Shown here: positions 37,371-48,442 of the stretch, piece after piece | Layout of the letters: each line of letters starts with the position of its first letter | How positions within the stretch are numbered: the stretch's first letter is position 1 | Assembly (NCBI GenBank): GCA_022432975.1 | Contig: CM039505.1 | Coordinates: 24,187,825 to 24,251,824 of the forward strand | Reading direction: 5' to 3' | Length of the DNA: 64,000 nt | Origin: Begonia masoniana | Taxonomy: Eukaryota; Streptophyta; Magnoliopsida; Cucurbitales; Begoniaceae | Position numbers and translations under genes: made by a program | Notes under the pieces: model-generated | Databases searched by the model: none | The model's input: the letters and a program-made list of their open reading frames with translations, nothing else | What the model was told of the DNA's origin: nothing

Positions 37371-37550
37371 GCAACAAAAATCTCTTATTCCTGCTCTGAA
37401 GGGATTCGACCATCCATTTCGATGGATAAATTATGATACTGATAAATAATCAGCTAAATAAACATGAAAAAAATGTATGAATTATGATTTTTTTTTCTTG
37501 TCTCTAACAACACACCTAGGTTCAGAGTTTAATTTTATCTGCCCTCTCCA

Positions 37551-37552
<2 letters not shown>

Positions 37553-37599
<47 letters not shown>
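37553..37599. repeat. (TA)n microsatellite
   Basis: A pure TA run of 47 bases. The flanking 37400-38570 is AT-rich and holds nothing I can recognise. Confidence 0.95.
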
Positions 37600-37601
<2 letters not shown>

Positions 37602-38659
37602 TTTTAAATTAAAATATTATCATTACTATTTTGTTTTTTTAAACCAGAATCCAAATTCTGCCTAAATTTATATATTTTAATTTCTAGTCAACCTTAAATT
37701 ATGATTTTCCGTCTGTCTGCATTATATGAGTATCCATATTACGAGATGGGTTTGGTAGGAACTGATTGAATTGGAAAAACACCATGATTTTTGGAGCAGG
37801 ACTTTGTGATGGTCGAACGAGAACAGAGTAGAAAAGGCAAAGAGAGAGACGGATGGATGCCATGGCAAATAATTAGTTGAGTTCTTTTATATTGATCCAC
37901 TCAAAAGTAGTGCATTTGGAGGACCGGCCCAACGTTTTTTAACGACCCATTTTCCTTGTTAGGATGTGAAGGACGAAGGTAAGCTCTCTGATTTTCTCAG
38001 TTTCTGCATTTTATTTCTTCAAGGTCTTATCTTTTTTAATAACCTTATCCATTTTTGCATCTATTTTTTAGAAAAATTGGAAAAAATACGAAATCTATTA
38101 ATTATTGTTTCTTCTACCCCTTGATTTTGAGACCTACGAATCAACTCTTCGCTCGGAAATTTGAAGAATATATGACATTACAAGACCCGAACGTACAATT
38201 CGATTAAGTTCTGAATAATTAGAAATTCCTCTTAATAAATATTTTGTTCTTCAAGGTTTTTTTTTATTACCCAATAATATTAGGCACATTAAAAAAACAT
38301 TTCTTTTCTTTGATTTGAACTTAGCCAACCAAAAATCCTTCCTTCAAGTATGATATTAGCACTTTGATATTTTTTGTAATTCTTACGTAATCATGCCTCT
38401 TTGATGTTTGAATAGATTCTTTCTAATCTCAATAGATGAGACTTTTTTTTTTTTTAACTTTTTGTCTATTTGATTTTCAAATATTGAGCGGTTGAGGACA
38501 ATTTCAATTCTCAGTGCAACTCTCGTTAGAATTGCAAGTTAAATCTGTTGGTGCAATGTGATTAATTTCCTCCTTGGTGTCTAAATTGAATGTTGGTATC
38601 ACGACTATTTTTCATTTATTTCATTCGATCTCTTGCACTAAATCTATTATCTACCAGAC

Positions 38660-39263
38660 CGTGCCTCAATGTTCTCTTGACGAAGACGAAGACGACGATA
38701 TCAACGAAGCTAGACAACGTGAAATGAATAAGGAAGAAACAGAAGTATACTATCGTGTAGTTTTCGCAAACCAGATGCTTTTCTCCTTCACACCGTTTCA
38801 CGTTTTCATTTTGTAAACAAAATAAGATTTTATTTTAACTTCTCTCTTTCGCATTGACTTTGCATACAGGGATTTGATGTTCCTGTTTTTCCCAATACTA
38901 TGGCTATTGGTAGAATTGAACCTATTAATGATATAAATGAATTTGCCAAAGAACTGTTGAAGGCTGTGACTTTATCTATTGAAGACTACAAAAAAAATGT
39001 AATTCTTTTTACTAATGTCACAGGATATATCAATTTTTTTAACTCACATTGATTCTAATTGATTTTGATCAGGTTTAATTATGAGGTGGTAGAGATTATA
39101 AAAGCTAATTACATGGGAGTTCAAAGTTTTATTTTCTTTGTTGCCTATAGTGTTAAAACAGCTAACAAGCCTGTAAACTTCCCGATTGCTATCTTTCAAG
39201 ATAAAGTGTACTTTAAAATTGATTTGGATAAAATTGAAATCTTCATGTCGGCCAAAGCCCAGT
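38660..39263 (+). pseudogene. Cystatin/monellin-fold-like gene relic (three exon-like blocks)
   Basis: Block 1 (to 38774) encodes EARQREMNKEETEVYYRVVF. Block 2 (38870-38998, AG before it and GTAATT after it) encodes GFDVPVFPNTMAIGRIEPIN and ends IEDYKKN. Block 3 (39072-39263) encodes FNYEVVEIIKANYMG, then AIFQDKVYFKIDL, and stops at TGA. The order acidic N-terminus, YYRxVxAN-GFDVP, FNYExVxIIKAN and a late beta strand fits plant cystatin-like proteins of unknown function. Block 1 lacks a GT donor where expected, and the phases of blocks 2 and 3 do not join cleanly, so I treat it as broken. The assignment is by resemblance only. It is not the canonical QxVxG inhibitor signature. Confidence 0.5.
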
Positions 39264-40004
39264 GAAGGAGAAAAAGAGAGATGCATGACATTTTGCTATT
39301 CGTTACCTAAATTTCTAGTTGTGTTGGGAATTTCCTTCTACATGTATGTTTTATTGGGTTTAAACATTCATTTTTACTACTTCTAGTGTTGTTATTTAAT
39401 TGGTGGGCTAATTAGTCATAAATACATGTTAATTTGATTAGTTGCAATTGTAGTTTACTTCCATTTGTTGATACATCGACTATGTATTTATTTATTTATT
39501 TTTTTTCAGCTCGAGAGAGACCAAGTTGGAATGCAATGTTGCTGCTGATCAAATAAAGTACTTTTAATTGTTATATTAATTAGGTTTAGCTTGATGCCGA
39601 GTAAGTTTGGTATTCATGACATGGTTTGTATGCGATTAAAAATATTATGTTAGGATACTTCACACCTTTTTATTGAATTTGAAAACAAAAATATGTTATT
39701 GTTGTCTTGTTTCAAGACTCCTTTTTAAGGATAGTAGACATCGTTACTTTTGCATAGAAATCTTTGCACCGATGATGAAAAGTTACACTACCTCTTATGT
39801 GTATTTTTTACATGATGACTCAGAGAGAATGAAAAGCAATCATAAGATGAAACAAGAGAGGATGATGCAGGGTGGGAATGTTGAGAAACAAGAAGAAGAG
39901 GGGAGAGAATGGAGGGAGGAATGAAAATATAATAAATCTAATAAAACAAAGATATGTTTTATTTTCCTTTTACTTTTAATTGTGAAAACAAACACGTAGA
40001 ATGC
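39264..40004. other. AT-rich stretch, nothing recognised
   Basis: There is no domain, repeat or RNA gene. The ORF at 39673-39924 is low-complexity and rich in Glu/Arg at its end, and has no recognisable homology. Confidence 0.5.
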
Positions 40005-40795
40005 ATTAATCTAGACTAGATGGACCACAATATTAGTCATATAAAAAAGGTATTTATGAAATAAACTCTACGATTAGAGATATTACATGTGATTCTAATA
40101 AATTTACCTCTTTCTTTCCTTACATGGTATTAGCTCTAACTAATTATTGACTTAGTTTTTTTATATCTGTCGTTGCTTCAAGTCGTTCTCTATGAATTTT
40201 TAATCATCCAAAAAATTTCACCTTCTTCATCTACATCGAATCCAACTACTAAAACTATATGTTGTGCTTGCAGGTCTCTCGTAGATTTCCAAAGTATGAT
40301 GATGTGTATTATTAAAAATATATATGGTAAATTAAGTATGTTACAAATCGCTGCTCTTACTTTTTCAACACCTTAACTTCTTTCGTTATAAGTACTACCA
40401 CAACTATTGACGACGAAAGAATTTGTCTAGCTCATTCATGTTTATTTTTTTATAATTTTCAATATCACCTGTAATTAAAAAAATAATAATTATGTAAATT
40501 AAAATAATATTAGAAAAACTAGTTTGTTTTACTTACTTTGATGTCATGTTGACATACAGCTCTCTTTGTTTGAAAATGATAATTTTTTTCTTCGACTATA
40601 CCATTTGAAGGTATTGCCATAGTGCAAGAGATAACACCCTCGTTCATCTGTGATCTCTTCTTTTAGATTTTCATCCACGCAGTCGATTAATTGTTGTGGC
40701 GACAATTGTAGTTTGTTGACAAACAACATGAAGAGAGACATTCCCAATACAACTTTGAAAATTGGATGTCAAATAGCAAAATGACATGCATACCA
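40005..40795 (-). pseudogene. Papain-like cysteine protease relic, copy A
   Basis: Minus strand. An exon-like block at about 40760-40550 reads LSPQQLIDCVDENLKEEI, the family's LSxQxLxDC motif next to the active-site helix, and continues as a GNTFKWYSRRKK-like segment with a frame break. After it comes an intron-like AT-rich stretch, then a region matching sequence downstream of the final exon in copy B. Catalytic Cys and His are not visible in this copy. It forms one arm of an inverted repeat whose other arm is copy B. Confidence 0.65.
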
Positions 40796-40960
40796 TCTTT
40801 TGGTGGGAGAAAAGTTTTATTTTCTTTGTTACCTGTAGTGTTAAACCAGCTGACACGCCTGCAGACTTTCTGATTATTATCTTTCAAGCTAAAGTGTACT
40901 TTAGAATTGGTCTAGATAAATTGATATCCTCATATGTCGGTCAAAGCCTAGTGAAGGAGA
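40796..40960 (+). pseudogene. Second copy of the cystatin-like last exon
   Basis: The frame reads SFIFFVTCSVKPADTPADF then AIFQAKVYF-like sequence, matching 39117-39250. It has no stop at the original position and runs into the protease inverted repeat. It sits in the centre of the inverted repeat formed by protease copies A and B. Confidence 0.6.
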
Positions 40961-41010
40961 AAAGCAGGTATGCATGTCATTTTGTTGTTTGTCACCCTCC
41001 AAATTTTCAA

Positions 41011-41223
41011 CGCAAAGACAACGACTGCTAGTTCTAGATCGTGCGTCAGATAGTTTTGCTCGTATGACTTCAATTGCCTAGAAGCATATGCGATAACTCT
41101 TCCCTCTTGCATAAGCACGCATCCAAGTCCAACTTTAGACGTATCACAGTATATGCAGAACTTCTCCCCATCAACTGGCAGTGTCAAAACTGGAGCCGTG
41201 GTCAATTTCTGCTTCAGCTCAAG
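41011..41223 (-). mobile_element. Captured Ty3/gypsy RT-RNase H fragment (~213 bp)
   Basis: The minus-strand frame reads [16 protein letters not shown], then [20 protein letters not shown] and ALKIWR, the junction of RT and RNase H. It interrupts protease copy B at a point that is continuous in copy A, so it arrived after the copies were made. It has no LTR and no visible target duplication. Confidence 0.85.
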
Positions 41224-41900
41224 TTTCAAAGTTGTATTGAGAATGTCTCTCTACATGTTGTTTGTCAACAAACTACAGTTGTCGGCACAACAATTAATCG
41301 ACTGCATCAATGAAAATTTACGAAAAGAATTCATAGATGAACGAGAGTGTTATATCTCACATTATCGCAAGACTTTCAACTAGATAATAATAAATGGTAT
41401 AGCCGAAAAAAGAAATTATTCTTTCCAAGTAAAGAGAGGTATATGTCAACATGACGTCAAGGTAAGTAAAATAAACTAATCTTGTTTTTCGAATATATTT
41501 TTTAATTTATGTAATTATTATTTTAATTATAAGTGATATTGAAGATCAAAGATCATAAGAAAATAACCATATATAAACTACACTACTACCTATACCAGTT
41601 GCTGTAGTAGTACGTATCACGAAAGAATTTAAAAATTTGAAAACATCGATAGAAATAGTTACTTGTTACATCCACATTTTATTATATTTCATTTAATAAC
41701 AATGCATAATATCAAAATTTAAAAATGCAGGAAATCTACAATAGACCTGCAAACACGGAAGATTTACTAAAGGAACCACGACATGCAGTTTTAGCAATTG
41801 GATTCAGAGTCAATGAAGAAGGTAAAAAATTCTGAATAATTAAAAATTCATGGGAAATGACTTGTGGCCACAACGGATATGGCAAAATAAGTTAACAACT
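41224..41900 (+). pseudogene. Papain-like cysteine protease relic, copy B
   Basis: The first block (about 41240-41460) reads FVNKLQLSAQQLIDCINENL and has an early stop at TAG near 41381. GTAAGT follows near 41461. After AT-rich sequence a second block starts at 41731 behind an AG acceptor and reads EPRHAVLAIGFRVNEEGKKF. It contains the family's catalytic His (HAVLAIGF). TGA follows where Trp is expected, and IIKNSWEMTC then holds the Asn-side motif KNSW. The block ends NGYGKIS and TAA. It is two C1A exons of a former cysteine protease, now dead. Confidence 0.75.
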
Positions 41901-41954
41901 AGTTAGAGTTGATACCATGAAAGGTGAAAGAGAGATAAATTTACTCTGCAATTT

Positions 41955-42307
41955 TTTTAGGTATAGATTTTATTTCCTAAATATATTTTTTATTACTAAT
42001 ATTGTAGCTCTTTTAGTCTAAATTGAGTTGTTCCAATTCTTAAAAAAAAGTCATAAACTGTATAATGCATCAATCTAGACTAAGAACACCACAATATTAG
42101 TCATAAAAACCATATTTAAGAAATAAACTCGATACCTAAAGGAATTGCAGATGATTCTGGTAAATTTATCTTTTTTTCACCTTCCATGATATCAACTTTA
42201 ACTAATTGTTAACTTATTTTGCCATATATGTTGTCGCCTTAGGTCATTCCCCATGAATTTTTAACTATCCAAAATTTTTTATCTTCTTTATTGACCTTAA
42301 ATCTAAT
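41955..42307 (-). pseudogene. Papain-like protease relic copy C, part 1 (split by the hAT element)
   Basis: It matches copy A (about 40005-40230) in the same orientation, including CACAATATTAGTCAT and TATCCAAAA-type landmarks. It is non-coding, 3'-flanking sequence of the protease. Copy C resumes at 60489 on the other side of the hAT transposon. Confidence 0.6.
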
Positions 42308-42560
42308 TAGAGATGTTAAACGAGCGAGCTGCTCGACAGCTCGCTCGCTTGACTCGTTACTGTAGCGGGTCGAGCTTGGCTCGGCTCGCTACAGTAACGA
42401 GCGAGTTTGGCTCGAGTCACACAGGCGAGTCGAGTCGAGTCGAGCTTGGACATCCCAGCTCGCGAGCCCGTAAATGACCGGGCTCGACGAGCCTGCTCGC
42501 GAGCCTGCTCGCGAGTTCGCGAGCTGGCTAGTCAACGGAAGCCCAGCTCGGGTTCTGCGG
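42308..42560 (+). repeat. hAT 5' terminal and subterminal repeats
   Basis: The TIR is followed by many CTCG and CGAG words (GCTCGCTCGCTTGACTCG, CGAGTCGAGTCGAGTCGAGC). Such subterminal arrays are typical transposase-binding regions of hAT elements. The ORFs across it are artefacts. Confidence 0.85.
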
Positions 42561-42856
42561 ACTGCGCCACTGCAGTGAGCGCTGAACCCTCTCCGACGCG
42601 GCGACGCCTGAGTCGGCCTGACCATCGATAATCTGATCTCCCACTCTTCTGAGTTATGCTATCCTGCAAAATTGTAAATTGCAATTGTAAATTGTAATGA
42701 TATAAATATAATTAATTAGATTAGTTGATTATATATTTAAATTTACTGCAAGTGATATCATATAAAATATTATAATAACAATTAACAAATAACATAATTT
42801 ATTAACTACTAACAAATAACAAGTATTAACTATTAAGTAACAACAGTCAATTCAAA

Positions 42857-42965
42857 CAGGAGCGATATATCGGCCTATGAGCGATATATTGGCCATTTGC
42901 AAGTGTCGACCACTAATGCAACTGGTCGACACATAAAAAATCACTGGTCGACACATAAAAAATCA
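42857..42965. repeat. Paired GTCGACC / GCGATATAT motifs upstream of ORF A
   Basis: GAGCGATATATCGGCC and GAGCGATATATTGGCC are followed by AGTGTCGACCACT and two identical CTGGTCGACACATAAAAAATC units. The placement parallels the CTGCCGACACGT motifs upstream of ORF3 in the copia element (53165-53285). Confidence 0.8.
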
Positions 42966-43107
42966 TTTTATTCCTAGGGTCGACCAAAAACCCTAACTCT
43001 CGACCCTTCTCTCTCGAGTCTCACCTCTCGACTGCCATCGGCTATTTTCGACCATTCTGTGACATTTTCTTCTGATATTCATCTCTTCTCTTCATTTTAC
43101 ACCTCCA

Positions 43108-44456
43108 ATGTCTTCATCATCTCGCACTCGCAGCAAACTCCCCATTCACAAAAGGAGATCAAAGAATGCTACTCCATCCGCTGAAATTGACCAACAACCT
43201 ACATGGCCCTCTCCTTTATTCAAGAATTCTGATTCATTGAAACGGTATGATGATGATTTTCAGTTCAAACCCCTGATTTTAAGTAAAAGAGTAGAATTTT
43301 ATGATTTATATAGCTTAAATTTGGAACAGCCGTTAAAGGCTCTGGGTTATATAAGTTGTTTGATTTTGATGGACCTTACATTGAAACTACAGTGAGAATG
43401 TTCTACGCAAATTTAGAACATTCTTTGAGGCCTCTCAAAATTATTAGTTATGTGTATGGAAAACACATAGAGATATCCCCAAGTTCAATAAATACAATTT
43501 TAGAATGTGAGTTCAACAACGAGGCTGAATGTTATTATGAGGCAGCCAAGTATTCTGATTTTGTGGGCACTAGTGAAGGAACTGAATTTTTGAGAATGAT
43601 TGTTAAGGATCCAAATCAATTCCTTCCGTTGAAACCAAAGGCTAATGATTTAAATGTACGTGCACGACTCATCCACCACATGATTACTTACAATCTTTTA
43701 CCAAGAGATGGACATAGAGATCATATTAGTGGGATGAATCGCTATGTTCTGTATAAAATCTTTCGAGGAGAATCATTTAACGTTGGGTACGTAATTTTGA
43801 AACGGATGCTGCAAGTATTCTCCAACCCGGCCAAGTCTTTACCCTTTAATCTTCTTCTAATAAAGATTTTTGAGGTCAATAGTGTCCAAATTCCTAGTTC
43901 AGCGACTCGATTACCTTTGAAGAAAACTGACATCTACACCACTTCCTCTCTAGCAAGAATGGGGATAGTACTCAATGCGACTGGGGAGTGGATTTTCAAA
44001 GGAGAACAAGCTGGAGCAGGAGCTGGTGCATCTGGGGCTGGGGCTGGGGCTGAAGCTGAACCCTCATATATGGAAATTGGTGAGGGTGGTAACGAGCAAA
44101 GACAAACTACTGAACCCCAATCCAATGCATCTAGAGGAAGTTTCTCTTCCCTTGAGGAAAGGGTCAACATTTTGGAGGCCAATATAGCTAGCATTGGCAC
44201 AGCATTTGACTCCTTTCAGAACGTGATTCTCGATCGCTTTGATCAGATGGAAGCTCGGATAGACGCTAGGATGGACGCGATTGAAGATGAACTCCATGAA
44301 GAATTCAATGACGTTCACGGCCATCTTTATTTTCTTCAAGATTATTGGAATGGCAGAATATACCCTCCAGTCGATCCTCCAGCTCCGCCTCCAGTCGATC
44401 CTCCAGTCGATTCTTTTGATCCTTATGACGATCCATGTTACTCTCCATCTCAGTGA
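43108..44456 (+). pseudogene. ORF A: plant transposon-associated protein (PF20167-like), one frameshift
   Basis: The N-terminal part (from 43108, MSSSSRTRSKLPIHKRRS) and the rest (in frame from about 43341, to 44456) are separated by one missing base near 43341. The domain includes TVRMFYANLE, YVYGKHIEISPSSINTIL, RARLIHHMITYNLLPRDG and ESFNVGYVILKRML. It aligns block by block with ORF3 of the copia element and, more distantly, with the ORF at 58642. After it come an Ala/Gly-rich stretch, a coiled-coil-like segment around 44140-44330 and a Pro-rich tail. No transmembrane segment is visible. The function of this family is unknown. The name PF20167 is from memory and was not searched. It probably came from a Sirevirus-like 3' region. 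Confidence 0.8.
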
Positions 44457-44705
44457 CATTTTGTCTTTGTTTGTGTTTGTCTTTGTTTGTGTGCTTTTCA
44501 TAGTTTATGAAAAATATAGTGACTTCACCAGTGGGTATGTAAATTGTAATTATTGAAATTTGAATGATTAAAAAATGAAAACTGAGTTACTTATTTTTGT
44601 ACTTATCTATATATGTTGTCTGTTTAACTGTTTTGGAGTTAATTTTGCAATATTTAAAATGAAATGTTAAGGACTACAATTGTTTTTTTTATAATGTCAA
44701 AAGGA

Positions 44706-45068
44706 GTGTCGACTAAAACTCATTAGGGTCGACCATTAAATGTGACAAATGAAAATAAAAGTTACAGAAGCAATTCAAGTGTCGACCATAACTCACTGGG
44801 GTCGACCATTAAATGTGAAAAATGAAAACAGAAATTACAGAAGCAATTCAAGTGTCGACCATAACGCACTAGGGTCGACCATAAAGTGTCACAAATGAAA
44901 ACAGAAATTACAGTGTCGACCATAAGTCACTGGGGTCGACCAGTTTTAATTGGTAAAACAGAGCCAACTCACTAGAGTCGACCAGTTTTAATTGGTAAAA
45001 CAGAGCCAATTCACTAGGGTCGACCAGATTTAATTGGTAAAAACTAAAAACTGAAACAGAGCCAATTC
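44706..45068. repeat. GTGTCGACC tandem array (units of ~72 to 43 bp)
   Basis: Three longer units, such as GTGTCGACCATAACTCACTG then GGGTCGACCATTAAATGTG, are followed by three shorter ones (GTCGACCAGTTTTAATTGGT). Each unit carries one or two GGTCGACC-type near-palindromes. The array lies between ORF A and the hAT transposase promoter. TTTTATAATGTCAA just before it (44690) is also found after ORF3 of the copia element (55684). Confidence 0.88.
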
Positions 45069-45179
45069 CAACGGTAACATTAACAATGCAACGGTAACAA
45101 GAAAACGCTGAGTCACTGAGATTTTGTGGCCGCTGCTTTTGCTCTCCCCCTTCACTTCACTAGTTCACTCCATTTTTTC

Positions 45180-45186
45180 TATAAAA
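45180..45186 (+). promoter_or_regulatory. TATA box of the hAT transposase gene
   Basis: TATAAAA lies 363 bp upstream of the transposase ATG and is followed by CT-rich leader sequence, as in many plant promoters. A probable 5'-UTR intron follows at 45346-45440 (ACAAG/GTAAAA to TTCGTAG/GTTA). Confidence 0.6.
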
Positions 45187-45345
45187 TTCTAATCCTCCCT
45201 TGGTTTATTTTCACCTCAATCTCTCAATCTCTCTCACTTCACTTCAATAGTTCAATTCAATTACTTATTTTACTACTCCTGTATTCTGCTATCTGCCTCT
45301 CTGTGATTCAAAGTTCAAACCTTCAAGGCTTCAAAGTTCAACAAG

Positions 45346-45440
45346 GTAAAATTTAGTTTATTCTTTTTAGATTTACAAAATTTTTAATTATATTTAATAG
45401 TTATACAATTTGACTAACATACATTAATTTATTTTCGTAG
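45346..45440 (+). other. Predicted 5'-UTR intron of the hAT transposase
   Basis: Donor GTAAAA and acceptor TTTTCGTAG enclose 95 AT-rich bases, about 100 bp before the ATG at 45543. Leader introns at this place are common in plant hAT transposase genes. This is a prediction from the borders only. Confidence 0.5.
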
Positions 45441-45542
45441 GTTATACTGTATAAGTGATCAATTCACACCATCACATACAAGACATAAAATATCTTGTTG
45501 GAATTTGGTTCTGGTATCATTTATTTGAAATTATTTTTAATT

Positions 45543-47418
45543 ATGGATCCACGTGATTGTAACATTGATTTTGATGATGATATTGAAGAAATTAGGGAAA
45601 ATGCATTTTCAATAGGACAATCATCTGCACAAGCATCCACTTCCGCTTCATCACCTCAAAAAAAAAGAAACAAAACTTCTGAGGTATGGAAACATTTTGT
45701 AATGAAAGATATTAAAATAGGTGGAAAAATAGAATCCAGAGCTCAATGTAAATATTGTATTAAAAATTATTCATACGTTACTAAGTAGTTCAACCACCTC
45801 ACTAAATAGGCATTATCAAAAGTGTCATTTAAACGATCAAGTTAGAGATCCTACGCAAAGATTATTAAATGCTAGTGGTAGTGACACTTTTATGTATTCA
45901 CAGAATAAAATGAGAGAAGGAATAGCAAAACTTGTAACACAATGTGAATTGCCCCTAGCGTTTACTGATAGTGTTGAATTTGAAAATTTTATGAAAGAAT
46001 ATGTTACTCCTAACTTTAAACGTGTTCCTAGAAGTACTACTAGAAATGATATCATTAAAATGTTTAATGATATGAAAAATGAATTAATTGTATTTTTTTC
46101 AAATGCTCCTTCAATGTCTATTTGTATTACGTCTGACTTATGGAGTGCACGTAATTCTATAGAATATGTAGTTGTAACTTCTCATTTCATAAATGAATCT
46201 TGGCAATTAAATAAAAGAATTTTAGGATTTCGTAATTGTGAATATCCCCACACTGGTATTACAATTTATAAATATATTCTTGCAATATTGCAAGAATATT
46301 CTATTTCTATTAAAAATAGAATATTTAGCATAACACTTGATAATGCTAGTGCTAATGATTCTGCTATTTCTCATTTTAAAAATTATTTTCAATTACATGC
46401 TACTCACAATTTTATGTTTCATATGAGATGTGTTTGTCATATTTTAAATTTAGTTGTTAAAGATGGTATGACATTTATTTCACCTCATATTGAATCAATT
46501 AGATCAGTAATTTCTTATATAATTGGATCTAATTCGAGTCAACAAGAATATAGAGATTTTTGTAAAGCTGCTCAACTTAAACCACGAAAATTAAAAACTG
46601 ACGTAGATAATAGGTGGAATTCTACTTATTTAATGTTGGAAAATGCTAGGCCATATTGGCAAGTTATCTGTACTTTTATTAGTGAGAAAACTCAAAGTAT
46701 TCATCTTGATAAATCTAGTTGCGATATAGCTAATATATTTCTTGATTTTTTAAAACCATTTTATGAGGCTACAAATGAATGTTCAGGAATTTATTATCAT
46801 ACTTCTCATCTTGTTCTTCCAATTTTTATAAACTTAACAGGTAATTTTGCACAATATCGACATATAGAAGAATTTAGAGATATACTTGATAAAATGGAAA
46901 TAAAATTTAAAAAGTATTGGCTTGACATCCCTCCTATTTTTTGTTATGCATGTATAATGGATCCTAGATATAAGTTAAGAGGAGTATCTCTCATTGTTAA
47001 TAAAATTTCTAATAATTTACAAACTCCTTCTTTATTTTCTGTGCATCAAATAAGTCATGGAATTACTAGTTTATATTCTTCTTATGAATCTAAATATTCA
47101 AATCTGAGTAGTCGTGTTTCTTCACATGCTGCTGGTTCAAGTAGGGGTGGAGATATTGGAGTTTCACATTTTAGTATTCATGATATTTGGAATGAATTAG
47201 ATACAGATGCATATTCTAGTTCTATGCGAAATGAACTGGAAATTTATTTTTACACTAGGTATCAATTTTCTCGTGAGGAAAATTTTGATATTTTAAATTA
47301 GTGGAAAATGTTTTCTAATACATATCCTATTCTATCTGTAATGGCACAGGATCTACTAACACTTCCGGTCTCAACTGTAGCATCGGAATCTGCTTTTAGT
47401 GCAGGTGGACGTGTGTAC
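45543..47418 (+). pseudogene. hAT transposase (BED finger, RNase H-like), part 1
   Basis: It starts MDPRDCNIDFDDDIEE. A BED zinc finger follows (VWKHFVMKD, then CKYCIKNYSY), but one extra base near 45783 shifts the frame before its HxxxxC/H half (HYQKCH). From 45892 a long frame covers the catalytic core: ITSDLWSARNSIEYVVVTSH, ITLDNASANDSAISHFKNYF with DNASAND, MRCVCHILNLVVKDGM and the RWNSTYLMLE block. The hAT dimerisation domain begins DIWNELDTDAYSS. A TAG at 47299-47301 replaces a codon where Trp is expected. The frame then runs through TVASESAFSAGGRVY to 47418, where the copia element enters. It is RICESLEEPER-like in domain order and inactive as read. Confidence 0.92.
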
Positions 47419-47614
47419 TGTTGACTTATAGATTGTTTAAGTCATAATTTGTTTTTAATTATGTATTTGTATAATTAGTGTACAATTTGATTATGTGTAT
47501 TTAAAGAGAATAATGAATATGAGTTTATTTGGAAATACCCTTGAAAATGGTATTTTAGTTGTCTAATAAATCGGTTTGAGTATACAGAATTAAATAGCAA
47601 AACAGGCTTGCATA

Positions 47615-48235
47615 TACCGATCGCTACACGACAAAGAAATGATGCATCTGCCGATAGCGTTTTTGAAGACATCTGCCGATGTCATGTCAAGGTGCATTTG
47701 CCGATAGCTGTTGAAGCTACTTCTGCCGATGCCGATTCATGACATGTTGAGGTGCATATGCCGATAACATTTACAAGTCTCATCTGCCCGTGAAGCTCTA
47801 AGCGAGCATCTACCGATGACGTGGTCAGTGCTTATATGTTTCATCTGCCGAAGCGTTTTTGAAGATATCTGCCGATGACGTGTCAAGATGGATCTGCCGA
47901 TAGCATTTGACGCTATTCATACCGATGATATTTAAGGACACATCTGCCGATGATGTTTTTAAGCAGCTCCTGCCGATTGACTAAACGACAAAAGGAGATG
48001 CTGACTAAAGCTTGCACCTACCGATCACGTTTGACAATGCTCCTGCCGATGGAGTTTAAAGGTGCTTCTGCCGATAAAAGTTTAAGATGCTTCTGCCGAT
48101 AAAAGTTTAAGATGCTTCTGCCGATGGAATTCAAAGATACACCTGCCGATGGATTTTTAGGATACATCTGCCGATGGCATTTCAAGCTGCATCCACCGAT
48201 GACGTGTCTCTGCTCATAAGTTGCATCTGCCGGTG
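47615..48235. repeat. Interspersed TGCCGAT motif array in the 5' LTR
   Basis: CATCTGCCGATG-type words recur about twenty times, almost all in the same orientation, with spacers that share little (GACGTGTCAAG, GTTTTTGAAG and similar). Near 48064-48138 a 25-bp unit repeats in tandem. The 3' LTR has the equivalent array at 56093-56663. It lies 200-800 bp upstream of the TATA box, where enhancer sites would be expected. Confidence 0.9.
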
Positions 48236-48435
48236 AACTTCCGCCAGAATTCAAAGTTAGCCGCGAAGCTACAGTGACGTCGTTTTCAGCATTAACTCCA
48301 GACCTTTAATGGCGACGACGAACAACATTTTCAGAAGCAACGGATAGCTGCTTCAGTACGGATGCTTTCCAACGGTAACATTTCTCCATTTTGAAGAAAG
48401 AAGCATTCAATTCTGTGAAGCAACTTCTTACAGAG

Positions 48436-48442
48436 TATATAA
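48436..48442 (+). promoter_or_regulatory. LTR TATA box
   Basis: TATATAA in GAGTATATAAGCAGAAG, the best core-promoter candidate of the 5' LTR. The copy in the 3' LTR is at 56864-56870. Confidence 0.7.

Noticed and set aside
45126..45356. Small hydrophobic ORF upstream of the hAT transposase
   Set aside because: It lies across the TATA box and CT-rich leader of the transposase gene and ends at the predicted leader intron.
47615..48235. Regularly spaced short direct repeats resembling a CRISPR array
   Set aside because: The repeats are 7-8 bp inside a plant LTR, with variable spacing, and are duplicated in the partner LTR. There are no cas genes and this is a eukaryotic genome.
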